A stretch of 64,000 bases of DNA from Sphingomonas glacialis. GTDB taxonomy: Bacteria; Pseudomonadota; Alphaproteobacteria; Sphingomonadales; Sphingomonadaceae. The notes beneath the pieces were generated by a model. That model did no database searches. It was not told where the DNA came from and saw only the letters and a program-made list of their open reading frames with translations. A program made the position numbers and the translations under genes. Where the stretch lies: positions 62,001 to 126,000 of the forward strand of contig NZ_RCZC01000005.1 of NCBI RefSeq assembly GCF_006439055.1. Reading direction: 5' to 3'. This document shows positions 9,655 through 18,379 of the stretch, piece after piece. The stretch's first letter is position 1. Each line of letters starts with the position of its first letter.

Positions 9655-9947
9655 CACGCCTCGGCCGAAGCGGGTCTGAGCGGCAGAGGCACCAAGTCGC
9701 GCCCGTAGCGTGATCGCCGGCTAGCGCGTCGAGCCCTCGCGCCGAGCGCAAAATCGCCTCTGCCGTGCCACAGATGCCCGACCGGTCCGGTCGGCCGTCC
9801 GCCGCGGTGTTCCCCACAGCGTATCACCGCGCCCCAGAGGAGAGGTTCCCTGGTTCGTAGCCCCAAATCCCGCGCCGGCGCGGGCCACCATAAAGGAGCG
9901 CCCGAACCCGACCTCCAATCCCGGACAAGACCGCATTCACCCCGCAC
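9655..9947. other. spacer of about 290 nt, no convincing gene
   Basis: Lies between the methyltransferase gene and the next glycosyltransferase, both on the minus strand. All frames give arginine/glycine-rich translations with no recognisable domain, start context or codon bias like the neighbours. It may hold a promoter for the leftward glycosyltransferase genes, but I cannot point to -35/-10 boxes. Confidence 0.4.
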
Positions 9948-9968
9948 CGCGCGCCTCAACGGCGCGCG
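9948..9968 (-). terminator. GC hairpin over the methyltransferase stop codon
   Basis: A perfect 8-bp inverted repeat (CGCGCGCC / GGCGCGCG) with the five-base loop holding the TGA stop of the methyltransferase gene. No T-tract follows, so intrinsic termination is uncertain; it could also stabilise the 3' end of the message. Confidence 0.4.
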
Positions 9969-10693
9969 TGAACGATTGTACGGTAATTGCCTCTTTTGCT
10001 CGATCCCGCGGAGAACATCGACTTTCGCTTCCGCGTCAGCGGGTGGTTTGGCGATGTTGGCGACGCGGTCACCTCGATCTTGGAAAAGCCGAAGCTACCC
10101 AACATCACTTCCATCGCTGGGATGTTCGGCGCCCAGAAATTGGTTGGATCATTGCCCAGCTCGCCGGGCTTGTAGAGGCGCATCGCCGGAACGGTTTCAT
10201 TTGGAAGCGCGGTGACGGTCTCGATGATCAGCTGGTCCGACGCCATCCGCGCCGCTGCCTCGAGACAGACATATGGGTCCTTAACATGATATAGGACACC
10301 GAGAAAAAGCACGACATCGAACGTACCGAGCGCATCGGGGGAGAGCGAAAGAACGTCGACGTCCAGACTTTCCACCTTGGAATTCAGCGTGCGATGAACG
10401 AAGTCGAATCCGTCACGCGTTCCCCATCCCGGTCCCGACCAGCAGAAGTGATCGGTAGCCAGCACGCGTGCTGCTCCACGTCTCTCGGCCTCAAACGAAA
10501 AGAAGCCGTCCCAGGCGCCGATATCGAGCACGGATTTGCCGTGCAGCTCATCCGAAAAAAAGATGTCGGCCTCTTGGCGCTGAACCTGCAGCGACTTGAT
10601 ACCCTCGAAAACTTGTCCATCCGGCAATTCAAATGAGTGAAACCATTGAATATTGGACGGATCATCTAAAGCGGTGGCAGTGGCTTCATTCAT
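9956..10693 (-). CDS. SAM-dependent methyltransferase (CmoB/DUF1698-like)
   Basis: About 245 residues forming a class I Rossmann methyltransferase. Motif I is VLDIGAWDGFFSFEAERRG near residue 55, followed by VLATDHFCWSGPGWGT, and VVLFLGVLYHVKDPYVCLE near 130. Together these closely follow the CmoB/DUF1698 family, which modifies tRNA wobble uridine in some members but also includes many sugar or lipid methyltransferases in polysaccharide loci. Here it sits inside a glycan cluster between large glycosyltransferases, so capping or decorating the glycan by methylation is the more likely role (inference). Start taken at ATG 10693; an upstream TTG would add two residues. GAGAG lies upstream. Confidence 0.8.
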   Translation of the reverse strand: MNEATATALDDPSNIQWFHSFELPDGQVFEGIKSLQVQRQEADIFFSDELHGKSVLDIGAWDGFFSFEAERRGAARVLATDHFCWSGPGWGTRDGFDFVHRTLNSKVESLDVDVLSLSPDALGTFDVVLFLGVLYHVKDPYVCLEAAARMASDQLIIETVTALPNETVPAMRLYKPGELGNDPTNFWAPNIPAMEVMLGSFGFSKIEVTASPTSPNHPLTRKRKSMFSAGSSKRGNYRTIVHARR

Positions 10694-11069
10694 ACTCAAA
10701 AGCTCTCACATCAAAATTTCGTGGTCGGAAATGCGGGTCGCGCGGTTTTCACCGTACCGACACCAGTGTCGGATCAGGACCACGCCAATAGAACCTTTAC
10801 AACCTGCGGCCTTCCTGTCCCGGGATTCACAGCATGCCCGCAATACGCCCCATGGATCAGCGCGTCCACGGGCTATGCGGTCCTCATTATCGCCGATTGG
10901 TGCGACTGCCAAATGGCGATGTCATGCCACCGCGAACGCATCGCGGCCACGCGGGCCACGCGGCTCCGCCCACGCGCAAGCCGGCACCTCACCGAGACCG
11001 TGGCGAGCAACACGATCCCGCAGCCGCCGCATCTCACGCGCCATCGACAAGGCCGCCTTCCTGCCCCAA
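10694..11069. other. spacer of 376 nt; possible out-of-frame tail of the upstream glycosyltransferase
   Basis: Between two minus-strand genes. No frame carries a recognisable domain. A minus-strand frame that overlaps the last codons of the triple glycosyltransferase continues open to 10922 and encodes a helix-like stretch (KAALSMAREMRRLRDRVARH), which could be a frameshifted C-terminal tail or chance. The methyltransferase start lies just downstream, so a promoter may be present, but none is obvious. Confidence 0.35.
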
Positions 11070-14000
11070 TCAGTTAGCGACCGTCGCGCCACGGTCGGAA
11101 TGACCATCGCGCCGCCAGACCCGATACGGCGGGCTTTCCCCCAAGATCGTCGCGAGCAACGACTGCGCACTCTTGCTCCAGGTTGACCACGCGACGGTCT
11201 GGATACGGGCGCCATCACTACCCTGCTCCAGGAAGCGTTCCACCGCTCCGCTTATCACGGCAGGGTCCACGTCATTCACGAAATAGCTGGCGACATCGCC
11301 CCCAACCTCCCGAAACACCGGTATGTCGCGCGCGATGACCGGGATGCCGTGGCGCGACGCCTCGATCAGCGGCAAACCAAAGCCCTCCCCCTCGCTCGCG
11401 GCCACAAGGCAGCCGCAGGAATTGTAGACGGCATCGAGATATTCGTCGCTGATCGCCCGGAGCCAAAACAAGCGCACACCATAATATGGGCTTTCGCGAA
11501 CCTGGGCCGCGAAATCGTCCATCATCCAACCCAGCTGGCCGACAAGAACCAGATTTACGGTTAGCCCCTTCGACCATAAGATCTCGAACGCGGCCAACGT
11601 TTGGCGATGCCCCTTTCGCGGCTCGATGGTTCCAACCGACAGGAATGATGGGGCCGCGCGGATCGACGCCAGCACCGTCGGCGCGTCGTCCGGCAGGCCC
11701 TTGGTCGGCACGCTGCTTTCCATATCTGCGCCCAGATGAAACCAGTGAAGTTCAAGACCACGGGCCCTGTTTGGCCCATATCGACCGAGCCAATCGCAAA
11801 ACTCGTCAGCGACAGCACGAGAGATACCAATGACACCGTTGAATTGTGCGATGACGTCGAGCCATAGCTGATGCCCGTCCTTCGTTCCCTCGACGAAATA
11901 ATGCGAAAGGGTGACTGGCAAGAGATCGTACAATACGAAGTAGATCTTCATCCCGGATCGATGCCACTCCTCCAACGTCTCCCTTTGGCGTGGCACCACA
12001 TGCGACTGGAGATCGAGACCGACGAAAATGTCGCTCGCGGTCGGCTCGATCAAATCGTCGGTCCACACGCCCGCCAGCCCAAGGAATTTCGCGGTAAAGG
12101 CGCGGGCGTAGCGATACCCGACGCGATCGGCCTCGGCGTATACGGGTTCGATGAGCCATCCCGAGGGGGGGGCGAGGAGCCATTGCATCAAGATCGAGCG
12201 CACGACCCGCTGGATACCAGACTTGGAATCGCGTTGCGCGAGTTCCGATACATCGACAAAGATGCGCTTTGTCTGCGGGCGGGGCGCCAGGGTGCGCGAG
12301 ATTGCCTCGGCAAGCGCGACCAGATCGGCTTTCGATGGCGCCAGGTCGGCCGCAAGCAGGGCGTGTCCAATGCCGTATTCGCCGGTCGCAGCGCGAGCGT
12401 AACATGCCTCGATCGCTGCTACATACGCGTCGGCGCACGGTCCCGGAGCGTGCTTCGACAAAATCTGCGCCTGGGCGCGTCTGGCCATTTCGCGCCGCTC
12501 GCCCGGACTTGCTCGCAAGGCATTCAGGCCACCGATCAGATCGGCATCGCCGAAATGGTCCTCCAGGATCCAACCGCAGCCATTCGGCAACGGGTCGATG
12601 AGGCCGTTCCGCCGTGTGATGATCGGCACCTCCGCATCGACACAGTCCAGTACAGCGGCATCCGCGCGCCCCCCAAATCCTGAAAGCACGATCGCAACGT
12701 CAGCCGACGCCAACCACAGGGTGTAGGTATCACCGATGGTATGATCACAAAATTCAATTCTCCCGGATCGCGCGGCCCGGGCCCTCCGCCGCGCTTCCCC
12801 ATCTCCCTCGTCCACGCCTAGAAAAACGAGGCGAGACTCGGGATCGCGCGCGAATGGACTGGCGAGCCAGGCCTCCAACACGCGCAACGTGTCGCCCGTC
12901 GCGTTCGATCCGCCGCCGAAGCAACACACGACGAACGCCGCATCCCCGACGCCGAGCTCGCCACGCGCCGCGCCCGTATCCGGCAAAGATTTCGAACCAC
13001 GAATGACGGGAATGACACTCCACTCGTCCGCGGCACGCGCGCCATACCATTTCATGGCAAGGGCCCGGTCGTGCTCGCGGTGCACGATCACCCCCAGGGC
13101 GGCACGCAGGACATCAAGATTGCACGGGTAGCCGTGGCCATCGTCATAGGGCGCGTCAGGACGATAGCGCATCGCCGAAGCCCAGCCATGCGCCTGCACG
13201 ATTGCCCGGACGACGCCTTTTCGGCCGTCGCCGATCGTATCGCGGTGTTCTGCCATCTTTACCTGCGAGAAGTCCTGCAGGATGACCAATCCAGGATGAT
13301 CGTTCAGAGTGCTGACCGTACCGAAATCGTTCGGGGTTCCGCCGATTTGGTATACTACGCGCTCGCACCTCGCCGCATTCGCCCTGAACCAGCTGAGATC
13401 GCGAATGCTGCAATTTCCTACAATTTCCGGATCGGTGATATCATTTGCCGTCGATACGGCATCGATCTCGTAAAAGCGTGTGAGCTCTTTTAAGAGATTC
13501 GGGGTGGAGCGGTCGGATTTGATCCGCGCATCATCGGCATAAACAAAAACTAGCCGCCGACGCCGCACTTGGGGCGATCGATCTTTGCGAACCCCGATCT
13601 CCGCTACACGCCTTTGGCATTCTAGCCAAATCGCTTCGGTGGAAAGACCTTCGTCAAACTGTCGCACGGCGTCGAGCCCCGCTCGCTCCAACGAACCGCG
13701 GAAATCCACATCGACAAGCGCCCGTGCGATATCGCGGCTCAGGGAATCCGCATCAATCTCGTCGAATACCCTATTTCGTAGAGCAGCCCCCGAGCGTGGG
13801 GCTGCAGCGCTCGCGATTACCGTGCGACCACATTGCATCGCCTCGCGCGCCGCCACCCCCTGCGGTCCGTGCCAACCGGGAGACACGAAGAGTGCGCATG
13901 CGCGATACCATGCCGGCCAATCCTCGTCCGCGACGGCGCGATGCAAAACCAAATCGCTCGCTGACAAACCAAGACCTGCCCCCAGTTCGAGCAGTCTCGC

Positions 14001-14804
14001 ACGATCCTCCGCGCCCGTCTCACACACGATCGCCAATTGGTGTGCCTCGCGCACTTCGATCGGAAGCTTGGCGAATGCTGCGATCATGCCCTCGACATCG
14101 GCACGACAACACAGAGGATCGGCATACAGAATGAAGGAACGCGACACGCCATAGTCGCGCTCCAGCGCCTGTGCCTCCATAGCAGTGGCGGCCCCGCGCG
14201 CAAATCGGCCGCTGGGGGGCGCCGCGATCACGATCGAGTCGACCGCTAGATGACGGCCCGCTTCCATCTGCGCCGCCTGCGACACAGCCAGGATCAGATC
14301 GGCGCGGCGCAAATGACCGAGCCTAGCCTCATACCATGGCGCCATAGCCAACCCAGCGCCGCTCGGCCGCTCGTCAAGCACGGACGAGAGAGAAAAGATC
14401 ACCGCGAACGTCGGGATCGATGTGGATAGGCTGCCTATACTTGCTACGCCCCGCGCATCCTGCTCTTCCAGCAAAGACAGAATGATAACGAGATCCGGAC
14501 TGAGGCTTGCGAACGCCGCTTCGCGGACCAATTCGGACGAGCGTCGCCGGACATCATGCATTGGCAGCTCGTGCGTAGTTGGCTCCACCCCATGCCATAC
14601 GAACACGTTTTCGCCGGGCAGCGTATTTGCCAAATCGCTGCGGATGGACTCGATGCTGTCAGGAAAAAGGGAACTCAACCCTACGAAAACTTCATGATGG
14701 CCACGGCACATCGCCAGACTACGGACGAAATCGAGACCGTATCGAGCGATGGCAGTATGCCGGTTACTTCCTTGCGCGACTTGCAAATCAATGATGACGC
14801 GCAT
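11070..14804 (-). CDS. triple GT4-type glycosyltransferase, first two domains degenerate
   Basis: A 1244-residue protein built from three GT-B modules. Residues 1-405 resemble the GT4 of the 1290-4460 protein (MRVIIDLQVA start, A-R-Y acceptor loop) but the first catalytic Glu of EX7E is replaced (GPQGVAARE). Residues 415-815 are a second GT4-like module whose equivalent segment reads SGFGGRADAAVLD, also lacking EX7E. Residues 847-1225 are a full GT4: IFVDVSELAQ, GIQRVVRS, YDLLPV, SVGTIEPRKG, and an intact EGFGLPLIE near 1140. Only the last module looks catalytic. Start is ATG 14804 behind GGGAAAG, overlapping the upstream DUF4214 gene by 17 nt; an in-frame upstream start exists but adds an arginine-rich stretch that is really another frame of that gene. 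Module three is closely related to the 18380-19633 protein. Confidence 0.85.
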   Translation of the reverse strand: MRVIIDLQVAQGSNRHTAIARYGLDFVRSLAMCRGHHEVFVGLSSLFPDSIESIRSDLANTLPGENVFVWHGVEPTTHELPMHDVRRRSSELVREAAFASLSPDLVIILSLLEEQDARGVASIGSLSTSIPTFAVIFSLSSVLDERPSGAGLAMAPWYEARLGHLRRADLILAVSQAAQMEAGRHLAVDSIVIAAPPSGRFARGAATAMEAQALERDYGVSRSFILYADPLCCRADVEGMIAAFAKLPIEVREAHQLAIVCETGAEDRARLLELGAGLGLSASDLVLHRAVADEDWPAWYRACALFVSPGWHGPQGVAAREAMQCGRTVIASAAAPRSGAALRNRVFDEIDADSLSRDIARALVDVDFRGSLERAGLDAVRQFDEGLSTEAIWLECQRRVAEIGVRKDRSPQVRRRRLVFVYADDARIKSDRSTPNLLKELTRFYEIDAVSTANDITDPEIVGNCSIRDLSWFRANAARCERVVYQIGGTPNDFGTVSTLNDHPGLVILQDFSQVKMAEHRDTIGDGRKGVVRAIVQAHGWASAMRYRPDAPYDDGHGYPCNLDVLRAALGVIVHREHDRALAMKWYGARAADEWSVIPVIRGSKSLPDTGAARGELGVGDAAFVVCCFGGGSNATGDTLRVLEAWLASPFARDPESRLVFLGVDEGDGEARRRARAARSGRIEFCDHTIGDTYTLWLASADVAIVLSGFGGRADAAVLDCVDAEVPIITRRNGLIDPLPNGCGWILEDHFGDADLIGGLNALRASPGERREMARRAQAQILSKHAPGPCADAYVAAIEACYARAATGEYGIGHALLAADLAPSKADLVALAEAISRTLAPRPQTKRIFVDVSELAQRDSKSGIQRVVRSILMQWLLAPPSGWLIEPVYAEADRVGYRYARAFTAKFLGLAGVWTDDLIEPTASDIFVGLDLQSHVVPRQRETLEEWHRSGMKIYFVLYDLLPVTLSHYFVEGTKDGHQLWLDVIAQFNGVIGISRAVADEFCDWLGRYGPNRARGLELHWFHLGADMESSVPTKGLPDDAPTVLASIRAAPSFLSVGTIEPRKGHRQTLAAFEILWSKGLTVNLVLVGQLGWMMDDFAAQVRESPYYGVRLFWLRAISDEYLDAVYNSCGCLVAASEGEGFGLPLIEASRHGIPVIARDIPVFREVGGDVASYFVNDVDPAVISGAVERFLEQGSDGARIQTVAWSTWSKSAQSLLATILGESPPYRVWRRDGHSDRGATVAN

Positions 14805-15651
14805 CTTGCTTTCCCGTTGACGCTTGGCTGAACGCCATAAGCGAATGGAGGCGCCGGAGGGATTTCGTGCCGCTAGCCCCCAGCTGCGGCGCGACGATGG
14901 ACGTGGAAGGCCCGTCCTCGACCAACCCGCGCATCGATTTTTGCGCCGCGACGGCAGACGCCAGCCCTTCCGCAGGAACATCCAGCGCCAACCGAGCGAC
15001 TAGGCTCTCGGTACGGTCACGCCAGCCATTCTGGTCGCGCCGCTCAGCCCGATCGTCGCGATGGTGATGTCGATTGAAGAGTTCGAATTGGCGATTCGAT
15101 CGCCGGTTGGCGCTGACGATCCGTCGGAGCCACGCCCCGAGGCCCCGCGAACATCTCGCCTCTTCGTCGGTCACGAGCTTCAGTTCCCGCCAGAACGTGG
15201 AAGCCGCAGCAGCCTCGGCCGAACCCGCGATATCGCGCACAACGTTCTTTCGCGAGCGCCCCTTGGCGAGAACCTTGAGATAATGCTCAAGGCCCGCCGG
15301 ATCCGAGCCTCTTCCAGCATACATTCGAAACTGCCGCTCGATAAATGCCGCGTCGGTCTGGTCGCGCTCTTCGCGAGACCATCGCTCGGCATATTCCCGC
15401 GAGGCCACAAGATCACTTAACAGCCGTTCCCGCCCCAGCCCCACTCGCAAGGCGCCGATCCTTGTGGTGTGCTCGCTCGGCTCAGGTGCGCGACCAAGCA
15501 TAATCCGATAAGCCGCCTCGACGAAATAGGGGATCGGCAGATCTAAAAGATCAAGCACACCGACGTCAGGTCCAGGGACATCAGGAATCATCTCGGCTCG
15601 CAGGTTGGAATGTCGAAGCCCATAGAGAGACTGCAGGCGTTCTGCAAACAC
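14788..15651 (-). CDS. protein with two tandem DUF4214-like domains
   Basis: A 287-residue soluble protein. Two helical DUF4214-type segments follow each other: residues 42-90 (YFVEAAYRIMLGRAPEPSEH, then a leucine-rich helix with SREYAE) and 103-152 (AFIERQFRMYAGRGSDPAGL, then LKVLAKGRSRKNVV). The C-terminal half is charged and partly disordered. The GTG start at 15651 is supported by a strong GGAGGG eight bases upstream. It overlaps the triple glycosyltransferase gene by 17 nt, suggesting translational coupling, and stands first in a leftward transcription unit facing the divergent GT2 gene. Function unknown. The recurring link between DUF4214 and glycosyltransferases in this locus suggests a shared role. 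Confidence 0.75.
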   Translation of the reverse strand: MFAERLQSLYGLRHSNLRAEMIPDVPGPDVGVLDLLDLPIPYFVEAAYRIMLGRAPEPSEHTTRIGALRVGLGRERLLSDLVASREYAERWSREERDQTDAAFIERQFRMYAGRGSDPAGLEHYLKVLAKGRSRKNVVRDIAGSAEAAAASTFWRELKLVTDEEARCSRGLGAWLRRIVSANRRSNRQFELFNRHHHRDDRAERRDQNGWRDRTESLVARLALDVPAEGLASAVAAQKSMRGLVEDGPSTSIVAPQLGASGTKSLRRLHSLMAFSQASTGKQDARHH

Positions 15652-16056
15652 GATCGCAGCCCTCCACTGCCGGAACGCCCCCCCCCAGCCTATCGTGCTT
15701 CAATCAAGCGAACTTCCGCGATCGTTGGCAACGTGCCATTCTCGGCGACCAGGGCGTTTCAGAGAAATACCTATCGTTGAAGCGCTAGGGCTTTTAGGGG
15801 CGTGTCCCAGCGAAGATCGTCTTGTCGACATTCTGAATTATTCTTACGCGCCAGAAATCCGCAACGCGGCTATTGTATCGGCGGCCTTTTTCGCGCCAGG
15901 GGGACACGATAGGCTCGCACGGCCAGAAACACCTAGACGATAGATTTCGGGTATCTATCACCCTAATTCCACAAAAGTGCTACGCCGGACGTGTAAGGCC
16001 AGGCGATAGAGCGAACTGTCTTGGCCCGACAGGGAACGATCTTGGAGTCCTCAGAG
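15652..16056. promoter_or_regulatory. divergent intergenic region between two glycan transcription units
   Basis: 405 nt separating the leftward DUF4214 gene from the rightward GT2-Hint gene. It is visibly less GC-rich than the flanking genes (for example around 15,830-15,870 and 15,950-15,980), as expected for a divergent promoter region. No open frame looks coding, and I could not assign specific promoter boxes. Confidence 0.5.
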
Positions 16057-18267
16057 ATGAAATTTAGTGTTGTTACGGTCGCCCTCAATGCGGCAGCTGA
16101 TCTGCCTCTGACGATCGAGAGCGTACTACAGCAATCATTCTCGGATTTTGAGTATATCGTTGTCGACGGCGGCAGCTGCGACGACACGCCGGCGGTTCTC
16201 GATCGATACGACGAATTTATCTCGCGCATTGTCAGAATAGAGGACGCCGGCATTTTCGCGGCGATGAATCAGGCGCTCGATTCCTGCAAAGGCGAGTTCG
16301 TCCTGTTCCTCAATGCAAAGGACAGGTTTTACGCTGCGGACGTTCTCGAAAAAATCAACGCGGCGATGGACGAGTCAGCCGACGTCGTGTTTGGCGACCA
16401 TATTTACGTGAACGGGCGGCAGCACCATTTCCATCGAGCAGGCCGCTTCGAAGACACCGCAAGACTGCTGGAAAACGGCCAAGTCGATTATCGCTGGCAC
16501 AGCCGGATCCCGGGGCATCAGGCCACATTCACCCGCACAGAACTTCTGCGGGAGCTGCACTACGACACGCGACTTCAGATTTGCGCGGATCACGACTTCA
16601 TGTTCCGCGCATTCGCGCAGGGCGCTTCGTTCCAATATATCGATGAAACCGTCTGCCATTATATGGCGGGCGGCTTTTCGGCATTGCGGAGCGAACGACT
16701 CCGCCAGGAGTTTACGAGCACATATCGTAAGTTTTCGAAGCGGCCGTCGGAAGTCGATCGCTTGTTCTATCCAGAAATATCCGCTCCCTTTTCGCCCTAC
16801 ACGCCGAGAACGGGCCGACCTCTGGGCGGTGTCGGTCCGATTGAAGGGCCGTATCCCGAATTCGGCATTCCGAGCCAGATTGCATGGTGCAACGGCGACG
16901 GCTTCGAATTCCTGTCTCCGTCCGATCGGGCGACCACGGGATGCTCAATCAGCGTTTTCAACGTTTTCCCGGATCAAACCCTTGCGATCGTATGTGACGG
17001 CCAAGTCCTGCGCGAAGTCGTCGTTCCAAACGGATATACGAGCTATCGTGTGGAGTTCCTGGCCCCGGTGCCTCCAACATCGAAGGTGACGTTTACGACG
17101 TCGCAGCGCGGGCAGCTATCGCCCGGCGACGAACGCTTTGTGTCGCTGGCGTTGGGCAGTTTCCGCTTCGAAGATCATCAGACCCCGGACTTACCAAACG
17201 CGTCCGATATACCGGTGGGCGTCGGAAGCTACGAAGGTGCTGCAGTAGCGCTGGACCGATCGGCGGACAGCCTGTCGACCGACTCATGGCGTCTGGTTCT
17301 GCATGTGCGGAACACCGTTCTTACCGAAGCTGGCGCGCAAAGCCCGGATCAGATCGCAGCGGGCGACCTGCTTGCGACCGATCGGGGTGAGCCGGTCGCC
17401 GTGCGGAGCGTGCAACGGATGAGCGATCGACCCGGCGAAGTGCGCACACCCGTGATTACGATCGAACCCGAAGCCCTGGACACACAGGTCCCTTCGGTGC
17501 GGCTGACGGTCCTGCCGGGAACAATCCTTGCGACCAACACCGCGACCGTCAAGGCCGCGCAGCTCGCGAACGGAGCGACCATAATCCACGATACCGCCGA
17601 CGCCGCCGATATCTATACTCTGGAATTGGCGGGCCCCGGGACCGTCGCCATCGGCGGCGTCAACGTCGCTCTCACGACCCCAAGACAGGTTCAGGAGACA
17701 TCGGGTGCGGTCGATCTCTTGGCCTTGCGCCAGACCGTACGCGCTCAGGCGCTAGCAACCGGGTGGGAATATGTCGAAGACCGTCGCGTGCAGATTGCGG
17801 TGGAGGGCGCAATCGTTGCTCCGGCTGCGGTCGACGCCCGCCGCTCGCGTTTCGTGCTCGACAAGCCAGCGCGGCTTTTTCAGGTCTTTTCCGCCGCGGC
17901 AATCGCCGCGGAACACCTTCCTGCCAGCGCCGATGGTCGCCGCCTCGGCGTGCAAGTCGCTTGGGTGAAGGGCGACGGTCAAGATATTCCCTTGGACTCG
18001 GAGAGCTTTGGCAACGGCTTCTATGACGTGGAGCAGGGCAAGAAGGCCCGCTTCCGCTGGACCAACGGCAATGCGATGTTGCGGTTACCGATGCCGGTTT
18101 CCGTGCTGGAGATCGGCGTGCAATCGGCCCTTCATATCCTTGAGCACCATCCCGCCGGCGCATCAGCAGCGCGTATTTTGGTACAACGCAGGAAGGCGGG
18201 CTGGCGCGGCTGGCTACGCTCGGTCAAGCAGGCGATCGAGGCAGCTATCAGACGGTATCGCAGCTAA
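16057..18267 (+). CDS. GT2 glycosyltransferase fused to a degenerate Hint-like domain
   Basis: A 736-residue protein. Residues 1-235 are a GT2 of the WcaE/colanic type: FSVVTVALN, VVDGGSCDDTPAVLD, EDAGIFAAMNQALD, and FLNAKDRF where most relatives have NAGDxF. Residues 270-365 look like a beta-sandwich. Residues 410-545 follow the Hint_2 (hedgehog/intein) pattern: GAQSPDQIAAGDLLATDRG, V-x-A-AQLANGATI, then YTLEL. The catalytic Cys, the SPQHR histidine and the later HIELDRH histidine are all absent. The C-terminal RRLGVQVAWVKGDGQDIPL and RWTNGNAMLRL also match the tail common in Hint_2 proteins. I chose ATG 16057 (MKFSVV) over one 36 nt upstream because GT2 proteins start at this strand. It is the only plus-strand gene in this part of the locus. 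Confidence 0.8.
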   Translation: MKFSVVTVALNAAADLPLTIESVLQQSFSDFEYIVVDGGSCDDTPAVLDRYDEFISRIVRIEDAGIFAAMNQALDSCKGEFVLFLNAKDRFYAADVLEKINAAMDESADVVFGDHIYVNGRQHHFHRAGRFEDTARLLENGQVDYRWHSRIPGHQATFTRTELLRELHYDTRLQICADHDFMFRAFAQGASFQYIDETVCHYMAGGFSALRSERLRQEFTSTYRKFSKRPSEVDRLFYPEISAPFSPYTPRTGRPLGGVGPIEGPYPEFGIPSQIAWCNGDGFEFLSPSDRATTGCSISVFNVFPDQTLAIVCDGQVLREVVVPNGYTSYRVEFLAPVPPTSKVTFTTSQRGQLSPGDERFVSLALGSFRFEDHQTPDLPNASDIPVGVGSYEGAAVALDRSADSLSTDSWRLVLHVRNTVLTEAGAQSPDQIAAGDLLATDRGEPVAVRSVQRMSDRPGEVRTPVITIEPEALDTQVPSVRLTVLPGTILATNTATVKAAQLANGATIIHDTADAADIYTLELAGPGTVAIGGVNVALTTPRQVQETSGAVDLLALRQTVRAQALATGWEYVEDRRVQIAVEGAIVAPAAVDARRSRFVLDKPARLFQVFSAAAIAAEHLPASADGRRLGVQVAWVKGDGQDIPLDSESFGNGFYDVEQGKKARFRWTNGNAMLRLPMPVSVLEIGVQSALHILEHHPAGASAARILVQRRKAGWRGWLRSVKQAIEAAIRRYRS

Positions 18268-18294
18268 CGATTGAAAGAGACCGGGGACCGCCTC

Positions 18295-18315
18295 GCTCGC
18301 GTGAAGCATGCGAGC
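18295..18315 (+). terminator. hairpin downstream of the GT2-Hint gene
   Basis: GCTCGC and GCGAGC arms around a nine-base loop, 28 nt after the stop and between convergent genes. There is no T-tract, so terminator function is only suggested by position. Confidence 0.35.
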
Positions 18316-18379
18316 AGGGCGGCGCGTTAGCCGTAGCTCCGGTTGCGCATGCCGCACGCGGCGGGCGCTGGTTGTCGCT

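Noticed and set aside
10653..11186. A 177-codon plus-strand open frame between the methyltransferase and the triple transferase
   Set aside because: Arg/Ser/Pro-rich with no domain; typical of GC-rich random frames.
14805..14981. 59-residue N-terminal extension of the triple transferase
   Set aside because: Arginine-rich, no homology and inside the upstream gene; the ATG at 14804 has a good ribosome-binding site.
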